The notes below the pieces were generated by a model that saw only the letters and a program-made list of their open reading frames with translations, had not been told where the DNA came from and did no database searches. Positions 51,807-59,345 of a stretch of DNA of 64,000 bases are shown here, in pieces. A program made the translations under genes and the position numbers. Origin of the DNA: Chitinolyticbacter meiyuanensis (GTDB taxonomy: Bacteria; Pseudomonadota; Gammaproteobacteria; Burkholderiales; Chitinibacteraceae); the NCBI RefSeq assembly GCF_008033135.1, contig NZ_CP041335.1, forward strand, positions 3,663,925 through 3,727,924. Reading direction: 5' to 3'. Each line of letters starts with the position of its first letter. The first letter of the stretch is position 1.

Positions 51807-53726
51807 ATGCGGCTAAATTTACTAGAGCCATTTAAATCATTAAAAACAATCAACACCTCCGACCTTCCCGACTTCATAGTACTGACTGGGAAAAACGGCA
51901 CTGGCAAAAGTCAGCTTATCGATGCAATAACTAAAAACAAGATCCTGATAAACCAACAGCACATGGTCCATGCTTTGCATGCCAGAGCTTATTCAATACT
52001 GCCACCACACCAAGAGAACATTAACGGCAACATAAACAAAACCACCTTAGAGGGCCACTGGTCCAACTATCAATTTTGTGTAGATAACGCAACAAACCAA
52101 TTGACTCAATTCAATAAGGAAATTTGCGATCTTGGAATCAACACAAAGGTTTACCTCAATTTACCCCAAGAGGATTTTGATTTAAGCATCAATAAACTCG
52201 ACCTACCTTTAAAAACTAAATTGACGTCGTTACGCGAGGCTTTTTTCGCCCACTTCCGAGCGGGCCTTGCCCCAGACCAGAATATCCAGTTTCAACGCTT
52301 GGCAGGAGTTGCAAATCGCGCAGGCAAAGGCCTGTTCGAGCTTGAACTTGAAGACATAGTTAACTACTACCCCCTAGATACCAATCGAAAAACACTTCTT
52401 CACCACGACATTGCAACGCTATTTACCAATTATCGCGACGCATTAATTTCCAGAAATTTCTCCGATTTTCTTCATTCAACCCAAAACTATGGAAGGCGGC
52501 CTATAAGTTTAGCGGCATTTATAGATCGTCACGGACCATCACCATGGGAAGTGATAAACGACCACCTACGCGATTTTGGTTTGGGTTTCCGATTTTCTCC
52601 TCCCCACGAATATGATCGGCTTCCCTACACCACCGCACTTGTCGACATAGCGACAGAAAATACCGTACCGTTCTCTGAGCTTTCGTCAGGAGAATCTCTA
52701 TTGGTGTCGCTAGCACTTTGTGACTATCATTTGAAATACAAAAAATCGGAAGTCACATTGCCAAGCGTACTATTGCTGGATGAAATTGATGCCCCGCTGC
52801 ACCCGGCCATGGCGAAGAAGGTAGTCTTGTTCTTATACGAGCAGCTACATATTGAACATGGGCTGCCAATAATCCTCACCACGCACTCTCCAACAACTGT
52901 GGCCCTCTCGCCGGAGGATTCGATCTACGTCATGAAGAAAGAAGGTGAGCGGATATTTAAAGCCACCAAGGATGAGGCGCTGCAACTGTTGCTCGACGGT
53001 GTACCTACGCTAAGTGTAGATTACGAAAATCGACGTCAAGTCTTTGTTGAAGATGAATCAGACGTTGCCATTCTAGAGGGTCTGTATTCCCGATTACGCG
53101 GCAAACTCAACCCCAACATTTCGCTTTCATTCATGTCGGCGGGAAAGGGGGATGGAGGCAAAGACCGGATCAAGCACATCGTTTCCGAGCTAATTGACGG
53201 TGGCAATAAGAAAGTTCGAGCGCTCTTAGATAGAGATTCGGACCCTCCTGCCTCGCACCCTTATTATCAACTTGGTGGAAGCGAGCGTTACAACATTGAA
53301 AATTTCATTCTCGACCCCCTATTGGTGGGCTTACTGTGGTATCACGATCGAGAAAATGGCTGGGAAGTGCTTGGATTGCCCGAGACGCAGAGTATTTTCA
53401 ATATTCAGGAAAATCGAGAAATATTGCAAAGTATTGCCAATAAGATTTTGACTATTCTTGCCGAGGATCACCCGCATCTAATAGCCGGAGAAACCTGTGA
53501 TGTTATGTATGCAAACGGTGTTGTATTAAAGCTTCCGCTAGCATTTTGCAACACAAATGGGCACGACTATTGTTCGTGCGTACTCAATAAATTTCTATGG
53601 ACGAACAGGTATAAGAATAAATCGGGCGGGGTACCAGTCGCGATTGTTACTCGAGTGCTCAATGATGTGCCCGGCCTAATACCTTCAGGATTCCTGAAAA
53701 CATTCCAAGAGCTACAAGCTGGCTAG
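51807..53726 (+). CDS. AAA ATPase-DUF4435 (TOPRIM) fusion, PARIS-like defence protein
   Basis: A 639-residue single-chain protein. The ABC/SMC-type ATPase has Walker A GKNGTGKS (28-35), the signature LSSGES (292-297), Walker B LLLDEIDAPLHP (322-333) and H-loop TTHSPT (358-363). The C-terminal DUF4435/TOPRIM-like part has FVEDESD (413-419), LLDRDSD (473-479) and YNIENF (495-500). AriA (ATPase) and AriB (DUF4435) of the PARIS anti-phage system have these two parts, sometimes fused; OLD-type nucleases are the alternative. It is much more AT-rich than its neighbours. ATG 51807 has AGGA upstream; a TTG 48 bp earlier is less likely. Confidence 0.8.
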   Translation: MRLNLLEPFKSLKTINTSDLPDFIVLTGKNGTGKSQLIDAITKNKILINQQHMVHALHARAYSILPPHQENINGNINKTTLEGHWSNYQFCVDNATNQLTQFNKEICDLGINTKVYLNLPQEDFDLSINKLDLPLKTKLTSLREAFFAHFRAGLAPDQNIQFQRLAGVANRAGKGLFELELEDIVNYYPLDTNRKTLLHHDIATLFTNYRDALISRNFSDFLHSTQNYGRRPISLAAFIDRHGPSPWEVINDHLRDFGLGFRFSPPHEYDRLPYTTALVDIATENTVPFSELSSGESLLVSLALCDYHLKYKKSEVTLPSVLLLDEIDAPLHPAMAKKVVLFLYEQLHIEHGLPIILTTHSPTTVALSPEDSIYVMKKEGERIFKATKDEALQLLLDGVPTLSVDYENRRQVFVEDESDVAILEGLYSRLRGKLNPNISLSFMSAGKGDGGKDRIKHIVSELIDGGNKKVRALLDRDSDPPASHPYYQLGGSERYNIENFILDPLLVGLLWYHDRENGWEVLGLPETQSIFNIQENREILQSIANKILTILAEDHPHLIAGETCDVMYANGVVLKLPLAFCNTNGHDYCSCVLNKFLWTNRYKNKSGGVPVAIVTRVLNDVPGLIPSGFLKTFQELQAG

Positions 53727-53778
53727 TCGGCTTTAATAAAGCCCGCCGTCTGTGAGCTCGTTTTTCACCGAAGCTGCC

Positions 53779-53979
53779 TTACGCGAACCAACTGTGAAGT
53801 GCTGCCGATCGTGACCGGCAGCGGGTCGCAGGCCTCGTTACGGTGGCCTGCCGACTCGGGGCGGATTGGCGCGCGCCCGCGCGCTGCCCGGCGGCGTGTA
53901 TTTCCTCTGCGCATGTGGCCAGTGCCATCGCCGACGTTCCGCCCCTGTCGTTGAGCGCGGTCCGTCGGCGCGCATCCAT
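53779..53979 (-). CDS. Possible small operator-controlled prophage protein
   Basis: A 66-residue frame, MDARRRTALNDRGGTSAMAL..., basic and Ser/Ala-rich. Its start lies about 60 bp downstream of a promoter-like sequence (TTGTAT, 17 bp, TAATCT on the minus strand) overlapped by two repressor-type palindromes. That regulatory context is the main reason to list it; there is no recognised family. Confidence 0.4.
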   Translation of the reverse strand: MDARRRTALNDRGGTSAMALATCAEEIHAAGQRAGARQSAPSRQATVTRPATRCRSRSAALHSWFA

Positions 53980-54044
53980 GCAGGGTTCGCCGGGGTTAGT
54001 TGTGCTGGTTTGTTAAGGAGCGGTAGTGCGGTGTGAGATAAGAT

Positions 54045-54083
54045 TAGCAACGAGCTACGATTTATACAATAGCACGTTGCTAA
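54045..54083 (-). promoter_or_regulatory. Distant repressor operators over a leftward promoter
   Basis: TAGCAACGAGCTA (54045-54057) and TAGCACGTTGCTA (54071-54083) share the TAGCA-N3-TGCTA pattern of the sites next to the S24 repressor. Between them on the minus strand, TTGTAT and TAATCT at 17-bp spacing form a plausible -35/-10. Confidence 0.55.
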
Positions 54084-54097
54084 TTTTATTGTGCAAC

Positions 54098-54124
54098 AAA
54101 AAGCCCGCCGAGGTGGCGGGCTGT
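54098..54124 (-). terminator. Minus-strand terminator
   Basis: AGCCCGCC, loop, GGCGGGCT followed on the minus strand by TTTTTG. It would end a leftward transcript from the degraded gene at 54.13-54.30 kb. Confidence 0.7.
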
Positions 54125-54129
54125 GTGCG

Positions 54130-54300
54130 AAGGGGGTATCAGCGGGAAGGCGCTTGTCCTCATCGGACAGTTTCTTCATGGCTGGGGCGAGGTCGGTTTC
54201 CCATTCGGCTTGGTCGCCAGGGATGACTGTGGACTGGAGATCGGGGCAGCTGATGAGGGTGCGTACGAGTAAGGCTGCAGCGTACGTTAAGCGATGCGCA
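54130..54300 (-). pseudogene. Degraded small prophage gene
   Basis: The minus strand reads in one frame AALLVRTLISCPDLQSTVIP followed by GDQAEWETDLAPAMKKLSDE, which looks like real protein, but this frame has no usable start. A nearby ATG (MRIA) is one frame off, and the 3' end runs into the terminator hairpin. This suggests a frameshifted remnant. The intact family is not recognised. Confidence 0.35.
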
Positions 54301-54372
54301 TAAAAATACCCCTGATGATGTAGTCATGCAGGGGTAAGAATAGCTGACAATCCAAATTCTGACAGTGGAGGC

Positions 54373-54825
54373 TCACATTGGGAACGAATCCGGGGCTTCT
54401 GCTTCGGACATATCCTTAATCCATAACTTTCCGCCAAAATGCGATACACCGCTCGATTCGGCGATCACTTCGAGTACTGTTTCCCCTTCAAGTACTAGAT
54501 CGTGAATGAAAAAACCACCGGCTAGTTCTTGTGAGGTGTGCTCATCACGAATCACGGCATCAAAGCCTTGTTGGAGATTCGTGGCGTGTACCGTTGCCTT
54601 GTAAAGCTCCTCATTGCCCTTTCGAACAATGATTGAACTATCGTCGGTAAAGGGATTGGTGAGCGGTGTGCGAAAATAAAAATTTACGCAAAGTTGACCG
54701 ATCTTGATCGGGAAGGCAGAAACGTACATGTACGCATTGTAAACACCGACTAACGTTGTTTTGCCGTTTTGCTCATGCCGAATGTCATCGCAAAAAATAG
54801 CGTGGAATTGACGATTAAGCTGCAT
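54373..54825 (-). CDS. DUF6941-like protein, third gene of a toxin-antitoxin-like operon
   Basis: A 150-residue beta-rich protein. It begins MQLNRQFHAIFCDDIRHEQN and continues GKTTLVGVYNAYMYV, typical of a family (DUF6941) with the opening FCDDIRxE..GK..LVGVY. Function unknown. It overlaps the end of the helix-turn-helix antitoxin-like gene by 11 bp and is AT-rich like it. It is the distal member of a three-gene leftward operon in the prophage. Confidence 0.75.
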   Translation of the reverse strand: MQLNRQFHAIFCDDIRHEQNGKTTLVGVYNAYMYVSAFPIKIGQLCVNFYFRTPLTNPFTDDSSIIVRKGNEELYKATVHATNLQQGFDAVIRDEHTSQELAGGFFIHDLVLEGETVLEVIAESSGVSHFGGKLWIKDMSEAEAPDSFPM

Positions 54826-55267
54826 TTTGCGCTCGTTTGTATGTGTTGCCAGCAATGGCGGCGATTACCTCGTATTGCACATTCAGCGAGTCTGCTAATT
54901 TGAACATAGTTTCGACAGTTAAATTGCCCTCGCACTTTTCCAGTTTGGCCAAGTACGGTTGTGAGGTGCCGAGGCGTGCCGCCAACTCGCGTTGAGACAG
55001 ACCTGCCCTCATGCGTAGACGGGCGATTGAATCCGGCTGGCCGGAAAAAAAGCTTTTCTCCACCCATTTGGTGCCTTCGCTAACCGAGGCTGCGACACGT
55101 GGGTCAGCCCTGGAAGCCTCATCAAAATAGCTGTCCAGGTCGAGCTCGCCATGGGCATCAATTTTCACAGCCTCATAAACCTGAAGCTGTCGTGTGATCA
55201 CGGTTGGGCGACTTTTCAACGAGAAGTCGCGCAGCTCGCAAGTATTAGAGCTGATTGTCATAGTCAT
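54815..55267 (-). CDS. HigA-like XRE-family antitoxin
   Basis: A 150-residue protein with a C-terminal XRE helix-turn-helix (ARLRMRAGLSQRELAARLGT, SQPYLAKLEKCEGNLTVETM). The N-terminal half (about 1-75) is charged and possibly flexible, suited to toxin binding. It starts within the end of the toxin-like gene (23-bp overlap), as in HigBA-type loci where the toxin gene comes first. It should autoregulate the operon. Start is ATG 55267, with another Met two codons on. Confidence 0.8.
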   Translation of the reverse strand: MTMTISSNTCELRDFSLKSRPTVITRQLQVYEAVKIDAHGELDLDSYFDEASRADPRVAASVSEGTKWVEKSFFSGQPDSIARLRMRAGLSQRELAARLGTSQPYLAKLEKCEGNLTVETMFKLADSLNVQYEVIAAIAGNTYKRAQNAA

Positions 55268-55706
55268 TTTGAATGCGCTCAGAGAGAGGGTCGTCGAGCT
55301 GGTAGTCGTAACTACGCTCCTCGTCGATCTTGGAACGATAAGGTATCGCTAAAATCGCAACTTCCTGTTCTCTTCGGTGCTGTCCTGCAGGGAAAATGCC
55401 ATAAATGAACCTGAATGGTTCAAGTCGTTCATTGCCGTTTGCATCCGTGGTCCATAATTTTAGCCTCCAGATATTCCTATTGCCATTGTCTCTAAAGACA
55501 ATAAGCCTGGTGGTGTTGCCAAAAGTGAACTCGTTGATGTCCAAGTCTCCATGAATACAAAAATCTTCAAGGAGGCCCTTCGACAATTTCAGTTCGCGCA
55601 AAAGTGCAAACGCGCGGCCATGTGCGTTGATGTCCCGTTGCCGTAAGTTTTCAAGGCACTGTTGCACACTCTTACAGACGAACAGGACCGTCACATCGCA
55701 CTCCAC
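55245..55706 (-). CDS. HigB/RelE-like putative toxin
   Basis: A 153-residue protein upstream of, and overlapping, an XRE antitoxin-like gene. The central strands TRLIVFRDNGNRNIWRLKLW and FRFIYGIFPAGQHRREQEVA followed by ILAIPYR resemble the RelE/HigB beta-sheet of ribosome-dependent mRNases. Catalytic residues cannot be assigned by eye. It is larger than typical HigB (about 90-110). The toxin call rests on gene order, overlap and this partial fold resemblance. Confidence 0.68.
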   Translation of the reverse strand: MECDVTVLFVCKSVQQCLENLRQRDINAHGRAFALLRELKLSKGLLEDFCIHGDLDINEFTFGNTTRLIVFRDNGNRNIWRLKLWTTDANGNERLEPFRFIYGIFPAGQHRREQEVAILAIPYRSKIDEERSYDYQLDDPLSERIQNDYDNQL

Positions 55707-55784
55707 TTTAAGATAACTTCTAAGTTATCAAGCGTCAACGCGTAGTTTTGACGGAACTCTACCGGTCGGCTGCGATACATGGTT

Positions 55785-56552
55785 TCACAGCGCTCCACTC
55801 ACCGCGATCACCCGGCCGATGATCTCCAGCTCGTCCAGGTGGTCGGGGGCGATGTCGATGTCGTCGCGGTTGCGGTTGGTGGAGTAGAGCTGCAGCCCGC
55901 CGCCAGAGAGCTTCTTGAGCTGCTTCACGTAGAACTCACCGCGCCAGCATAGCGCGTAAATCTTGTCATGCAGGATGGTCTTCTGGCTGCAGTCCACTAC
56001 CAGGCTGTCACCTTCGTGGATGCGCTCTTCCATGCTGTCGCCTTCGGCGACGATGGTGGCGCAGCTGGCCGGATTGATGCCTATGCGCTCGGCCCAGCCC
56101 CGGCGGAAAGCGTTGCGCTGGCCTTTCTCGTCAATCTCCCACATCACCTTTCCGGCGGTGCCGCAGGCGGCTTGCACATTCAACCGGGGGATGAATACAT
56201 AGTTGGCCGGGTCCAGCTCGTCTTCGTTATCCCAAGTAGTGACTGGCCGTGGGGGTGCTTTGCTAACGTTTGACGGCGCGAAAGATTGCGGCTTGACGGG
56301 GGCGTTTGAGCTCTGGATTTCCCCTGTATGCGCTACATCCAGCCACCCTTCGTGTTTGCCGCAGGCGGCTTCCAGCTTTCGGGCCAGCTTGGCGCCGACG
56401 TCCCGAGCCTTCCCGGTGCGTGAAGGTACGCGCGTGATGATCTGGCTGAGGTAAGAAGCGGACGTATCAGCACGGCGTGCGACTTCGGCGGCACTGCCGA
56501 AGTCAGCGACGAGTGCGAGCAGGTTCTGCAGACGTATTTCTTCTACGGTCAT
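55785..56552 (-). CDS. Phage CI/LexA-like repressor (S24 peptidase)
   Basis: A 255-residue repressor. The N-terminal helix-turn-helix (about 8-45; SAAEVARRADTSASYLSQII) is joined by a Pro/Ser linker to an S24 autoproteolytic domain with Ser173 in EGDSMEE and Lys210 in FYVKQLKK. RecA-stimulated self-cleavage would trigger prophage induction. It is divergent from the cro-like gene; three TAGCA-type palindromes lie between. Start at 56552 was chosen because it leaves the operator region free. Confidence 0.92.
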   Translation of the reverse strand: MTVEEIRLQNLLALVADFGSAAEVARRADTSASYLSQIITRVPSRTGKARDVGAKLARKLEAACGKHEGWLDVAHTGEIQSSNAPVKPQSFAPSNVSKAPPRPVTTWDNEDELDPANYVFIPRLNVQAACGTAGKVMWEIDEKGQRNAFRRGWAERIGINPASCATIVAEGDSMEERIHEGDSLVVDCSQKTILHDKIYALCWRGEFYVKQLKKLSGGGLQLYSTNRNRDDIDIAPDHLDELEIIGRVIAVSGAL

Positions 56553-56561
56553 ATCACTTTG

Positions 56562-56625
56562 TAGCAAGTTGCTATACGTTATGCGATAAGCACGTTGCTA
56601 TTGCCATTTATTGTGCTCATTGCTA
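56562..56625. promoter_or_regulatory. Repressor operator cluster (three palindromes)
   Basis: TAGCAAGTTGCTA (56562-56574), AAGCACGTTGCTA (56588-56600) and GTGCTCATTGCTA (56613-56625), spaced about 26 bp, lie between the divergent repressor and cro-like genes. Typical phage immunity region. Confidence 0.78.
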
Positions 56626-56657
56626 ATCTTCGCTCATCTACGCGATGAGGCGAATCC

Positions 56658-56861
56658 ATGAAGCTGTCCGAGCTCACTGTTGCTGAGCGCAACGGCCTGG
56701 CCGACGAGGTCGGCAAAAGCCGCGTGTACCTGTATCAGTGCGCCGCCGGTATCCGGCAGCCAAGCCCAAAGCTTTGCCGCGAGCTTGTCGCAAAGGAGCC
56801 GCGTCTGACGCTTGCCGAGCTGCGGCCGGATTTGTGGGCCGTGATGCTTTGCTCCGATTGA
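56658..56861 (+). CDS. Cro/YdaS-like regulator
   Basis: A 67-residue helix-turn-helix protein (MKLSELTVAERNGLADEVGK then SRVYLYQCAAGIRQPSPKLC) in the position of Cro, rightward from the immunity operators. The SRVYLYQCAAG...SPKLC segment resembles YdaS, the Cro-like partner of YdaT. It likely represses the CI-like gene during lytic growth. Confidence 0.8.
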   Translation: MKLSELTVAERNGLADEVGKSRVYLYQCAAGIRQPSPKLCRELVAKEPRLTLAELRPDLWAVMLCSD

Positions 56862-56901
56862 TGCACGAACGATCGCCAGACCAACACCAGCAGGAGGCCG
56901 C

Positions 56902-57189
56902 ATGAGCCCACTGCCCTGCCCCGCTTGCTGGTTTGAGTCGTTCGACCGTACCAAAGATCGCCTGCTCATGGCCCGCGAAGAAGCGGGTGGCGCCTTCTGG
57001 CTGGCGCTGGTGAACAACGAGGGCGCACCAGTTGGCTGGCTGCACTTCTCGCCGATCACCGTGGCTAAAGGCCAAGTGCTGTTCGAATTAACTGAAATGC
57101 GGCCGGCGTCTGGTCCAACGCCCGATCAATCAGGGATGTGGTCAGGTGTTTCAAAGCATCAGCCGGGATTTCCTTCAATCGAGCGATGA
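56902..57189 (+). CDS. Hypothetical early prophage protein
   Basis: A 95-residue protein (MSPLPCPACWFESFDRTKDR...) with an N-terminal CxxC and a beta-strand-rich middle (AFWLALVNNEGAPVGWLHFS). Follows the cro-like gene by 40 bp, preceded by AGGAGG. Family not recognised. Probably part of the early rightward operon. Confidence 0.62.
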   Translation: MSPLPCPACWFESFDRTKDRLLMAREEAGGAFWLALVNNEGAPVGWLHFSPITVAKGQVLFELTEMRPASGPTPDQSGMWSGVSKHQPGFPSIER

Positions 57190-57226
57190 GTTTGGATTTT
57201 TCTGTTCCCGCCACTCAGGAGGCGCT

Positions 57227-57505
57227 ATGCAAACCCCTCTCAACCCAGATTTCTCGTCTACGCCGGTGCATCAGGCCATCGCGCTCATCGCCCGCTCTCT
57301 GCGGGGCGGTGGTGGGCTCGGAATCAATGACTACCGCGCGTTCGGGATCGATCCGTGGCGGACGTATCCCTGCCGCGAGGGCTTCGATGAGCGCGCCCAG
57401 TTACTGCTGGCTCAGCTAGCGCGCTATCTCCAGCAGCATGCTGTCGAGCTGGCCGTGGGTGATCTGCCCGGTTTCGACGAGGTGAGCGCCGAACAGGGCG
57501 AGTAG
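57227..57505 (+). CDS. Hypothetical early prophage protein
   Basis: A 92-residue protein (MQTPLNPDFSSTPVHQAIAL...) with a strong Shine-Dalgarno AGGAGG 5 bp before the ATG. The last 30 codons overlap, antisense, the end of the convergent gene at 57416-57664. Family not recognised. Confidence 0.6.
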   Translation: MQTPLNPDFSSTPVHQAIALIARSLRGGGGLGINDYRAFGIDPWRTYPCREGFDERAQLLLAQLARYLQQHAVELAVGDLPGFDEVSAEQGE

Positions 57506-57664
57506 CTTGGTGGTGCGGTGTAGCTGAAGCAACTGCTGCCGCTGCTTTTCTTCGGTGGTGATGGCGGGTTCATGGCCGCACAAGGTGTAGAAGATGCGCC
57601 GTTCCGTTTCGATGCCTTCTTCCTTGAAGGTGAGATTGGCGAGCAGTTCTGCTTCGGTGGGCAT
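57416..57664 (-). CDS. Small acidic helical prophage protein on the opposite strand
   Basis: An 82-residue protein (MPTEAELLANLTFKEEGIET...) with a clear Shine-Dalgarno (AAGGAAAA) and a protein-like Glu/Leu/Gln-rich sequence (EEKQRQQLLQLHRTTKLLAL). It converges on and overlaps the preceding rightward gene by 90 bp. Function unknown. Confidence 0.6.
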   Translation of the reverse strand: MPTEAELLANLTFKEEGIETERRIFYTLCGHEPAITTEEKQRQQLLQLHRTTKLLALFGAHLVETGQITHGQLDSMLLEIAR

Positions 57665-57807
57665 TGGTTTTCCTTGAATTCGGTTCACTGGGCTTGCGGT
57701 TTTCCATCCGCCGCATGCTTTTCCGGGCCTTGCCGCCCGGCTTTTTCTTCCGCTGCGGCGCATGGCGCTGCGGCAACTGCACTGTAGGCCTGTTGGAGAC
57801 GGAAATC

Positions 57808-58377
57808 ATGCGGCATGAGCCACACAAAACAGTGATTGGTGCGGCACGCGACGCTTTACATGCGCTGATGAATCTGCGTGGCTGGAAGTTCGCTTCGCTG
57901 GCGCAGCATGTGGTGGAGGTGCACGTGTCTGCGACGGGTGATGTGCACACGTTTCAAGCCGGCGGTGATCCGCTGCGGGCGATGAAAACCAACAGCGAGC
58001 GCCTGGCGCGCTGGCTGGACGACGTGACGAAGGACAGCACGCTGCTGCCGGCCAACCTGCTGCCCTCGGTGCTGCTGGCGCTACCACCTGATTTGCGGGT
58101 GAGCTGCGCGCAGGCGCTGCTGGATGGCACCGGCCTGGCGGTGTCGCTGGTGGGTGATGGGGATTCGGCTGCGGGCCGGGCGGCGGTGCTGGCTACGGGC
58201 ATCAAGGAAGGTAGCGAGGCCATCAGTGCACTGGCGGGCTATCTGGCAACGCCGCAGCCGAGCGCCGATCAGGCGCGGGCGGCCTTGGCGGAAATCAGTG
58301 AGGCGAGCGCGGCGCATGCCGATGCGCAGCGCCTATTACATGCCGATCTGGTGCGGATGGGGGTGGGGCATGACTGA
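57808..58377 (+). CDS. YdaT/CII-like prophage regulator
   Basis: A 189-residue protein (MRHEPHKTVIGAARDALHAL...). The N-terminal part has WKFASLAQHVVEVHV and the later SERLARWLDDVTKDSTLLPA matches the YdaT pattern (KIFRWLE...LP). The C-terminal half is Ala-rich and helical. YdaT, downstream of YdaS in Rac-like phages, acts like CII and perturbs cell division when overproduced. The order repressor, YdaS-like, YdaT-like supports the call, which remains tentative. Confidence 0.65.
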   Translation: MRHEPHKTVIGAARDALHALMNLRGWKFASLAQHVVEVHVSATGDVHTFQAGGDPLRAMKTNSERLARWLDDVTKDSTLLPANLLPSVLLALPPDLRVSCAQALLDGTGLAVSLVGDGDSAAGRAAVLATGIKEGSEAISALAGYLATPQPSADQARAALAEISEASAAHADAQRLLHADLVRMGVGHD

Positions 58378-58669
58378 AATCATGGCGGCCGAGGCGCTGG
58401 CCTTGAAGCGTGCCCAGGTGGATGGCTTGGGCGTGCGCGTGTATGTGGCGCTGGCGCGGTTGAGCTCGTGGGGCAAGGTGGTCGGGCCACGCCGGGAGAC
58501 GCTGACGATACTGGTGGGCCAGATCGGCCCCGTCGCCAGCTTGATGCGGCCGCTGCAGCACCAGGAGCTGGTGCGGGTGATCTGCAATCTGGCATTCGCT
58601 GGAGTGGTGGACGATCGCAGCGATGCGCTGGTGTTCGATGTGGTGCTGTTGCCTCGGATTTCTAATTAA
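58370..58669 (+). CDS. Hypothetical early prophage protein
   Basis: A 99-residue protein (MTEIMAAEALALKRAQVDGL...) with a winged-helix-like pattern (VYVALARLSSWGKVVGPRRE). Overlaps the YdaT-like gene by 8 bp. Its end overlaps the convergent membrane-protein gene by 8 bp. Function unknown. Confidence 0.62.
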   Translation: MTEIMAAEALALKRAQVDGLGVRVYVALARLSSWGKVVGPRRETLTILVGQIGPVASLMRPLQHQELVRVICNLAFAGVVDDRSDALVFDVVLLPRISN

Positions 58670-59318
58670 GCTTTGCCAAATATGTGTTGGTGTTCAATTT
58701 GAAATCGCTAAAGTTCTGTTCAATACCATCAAATATATAGTTAAGTATCGAAAAACGGTCTGCCACATTTGGGATATGCTTGAATGCTTGGTCGTTGGTT
58801 GCCGCAGACAAAAGGTTCTCCATGAATAGCTCCATGTCCTTTTGAAACATGAAAAACTGCCCTAAAAGTGCCGGATCATTAATGGTGTATCTCTGCTCAA
58901 CGGTCCATTTTTTGTAATACAACAGGGAGCTATTAAGCCTTACGAGCGCAAGTAGGCTGTTTAACTGATTTTGAGCATCCAGTGGGTTGTTGAATTTTGA
59001 GACGCGCTTGATGAGGCGCCCAAGGAATAACATGTTTTCAATATGGTGTTCGAGCGTTACCAGCATTACGAGAAGATCATTTCTCTCCTTTTCCAGATCC
59101 CGTTTGAGCGCTTCGCTTCGACCTTTGTTCGCAATGCGCCATGTCAAGAAAAAAGCAAAAATAGTTCCTAGGCCGCCAACCCACTCCCCGAGCGATCCGA
59201 GTTCATATTTTATTGGTTGCTGGATTTTAATAACCCAAGCAAGCGTTGCGAAAATAAAACCGATGGATATGGATGCCACTACATCAGTTTGATGCATCGA
59301 TAACAGTTGCTTTGTCAT
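58662..59318 (-). CDS. AT-rich membrane protein (prophage cargo)
   Basis: A 218-residue protein with two N-terminal transmembrane helices (about 11-31, VASISIGFIFATLAWVIKI, and about 42-62, LGEWVGGLGTIFAFFLTWRI) followed by a long cytoplasmic helical domain containing a basic/acidic coiled segment (SEALKRDLEKERNDLLVMLV). It is inverted relative to its neighbours and clearly AT-richer, the mark of a moron. Similar layouts (GEWVGGLGT-type second helix) occur in abortive-infection-like proteins, but no family is asserted. Confidence 0.75.
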   Translation of the reverse strand: MTKQLLSMHQTDVVASISIGFIFATLAWVIKIQQPIKYELGSLGEWVGGLGTIFAFFLTWRIANKGRSEALKRDLEKERNDLLVMLVTLEHHIENMLFLGRLIKRVSKFNNPLDAQNQLNSLLALVRLNSSLLYYKKWTVEQRYTINDPALLGQFFMFQKDMELFMENLLSAATNDQAFKHIPNVADRFSILNYIFDGIEQNFSDFKLNTNTYLAKLN

Positions 59319-59345
59319 GTGAGTCCAGGTTCGCAGTGATTCAAT

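Noticed and set aside
53838..54179. A 113-residue minus-strand frame as an intact gene
   Set aside because: It runs through a clear terminator hairpin and the operator sites; only its N-terminal part looks protein-like, so it was treated as a remnant.
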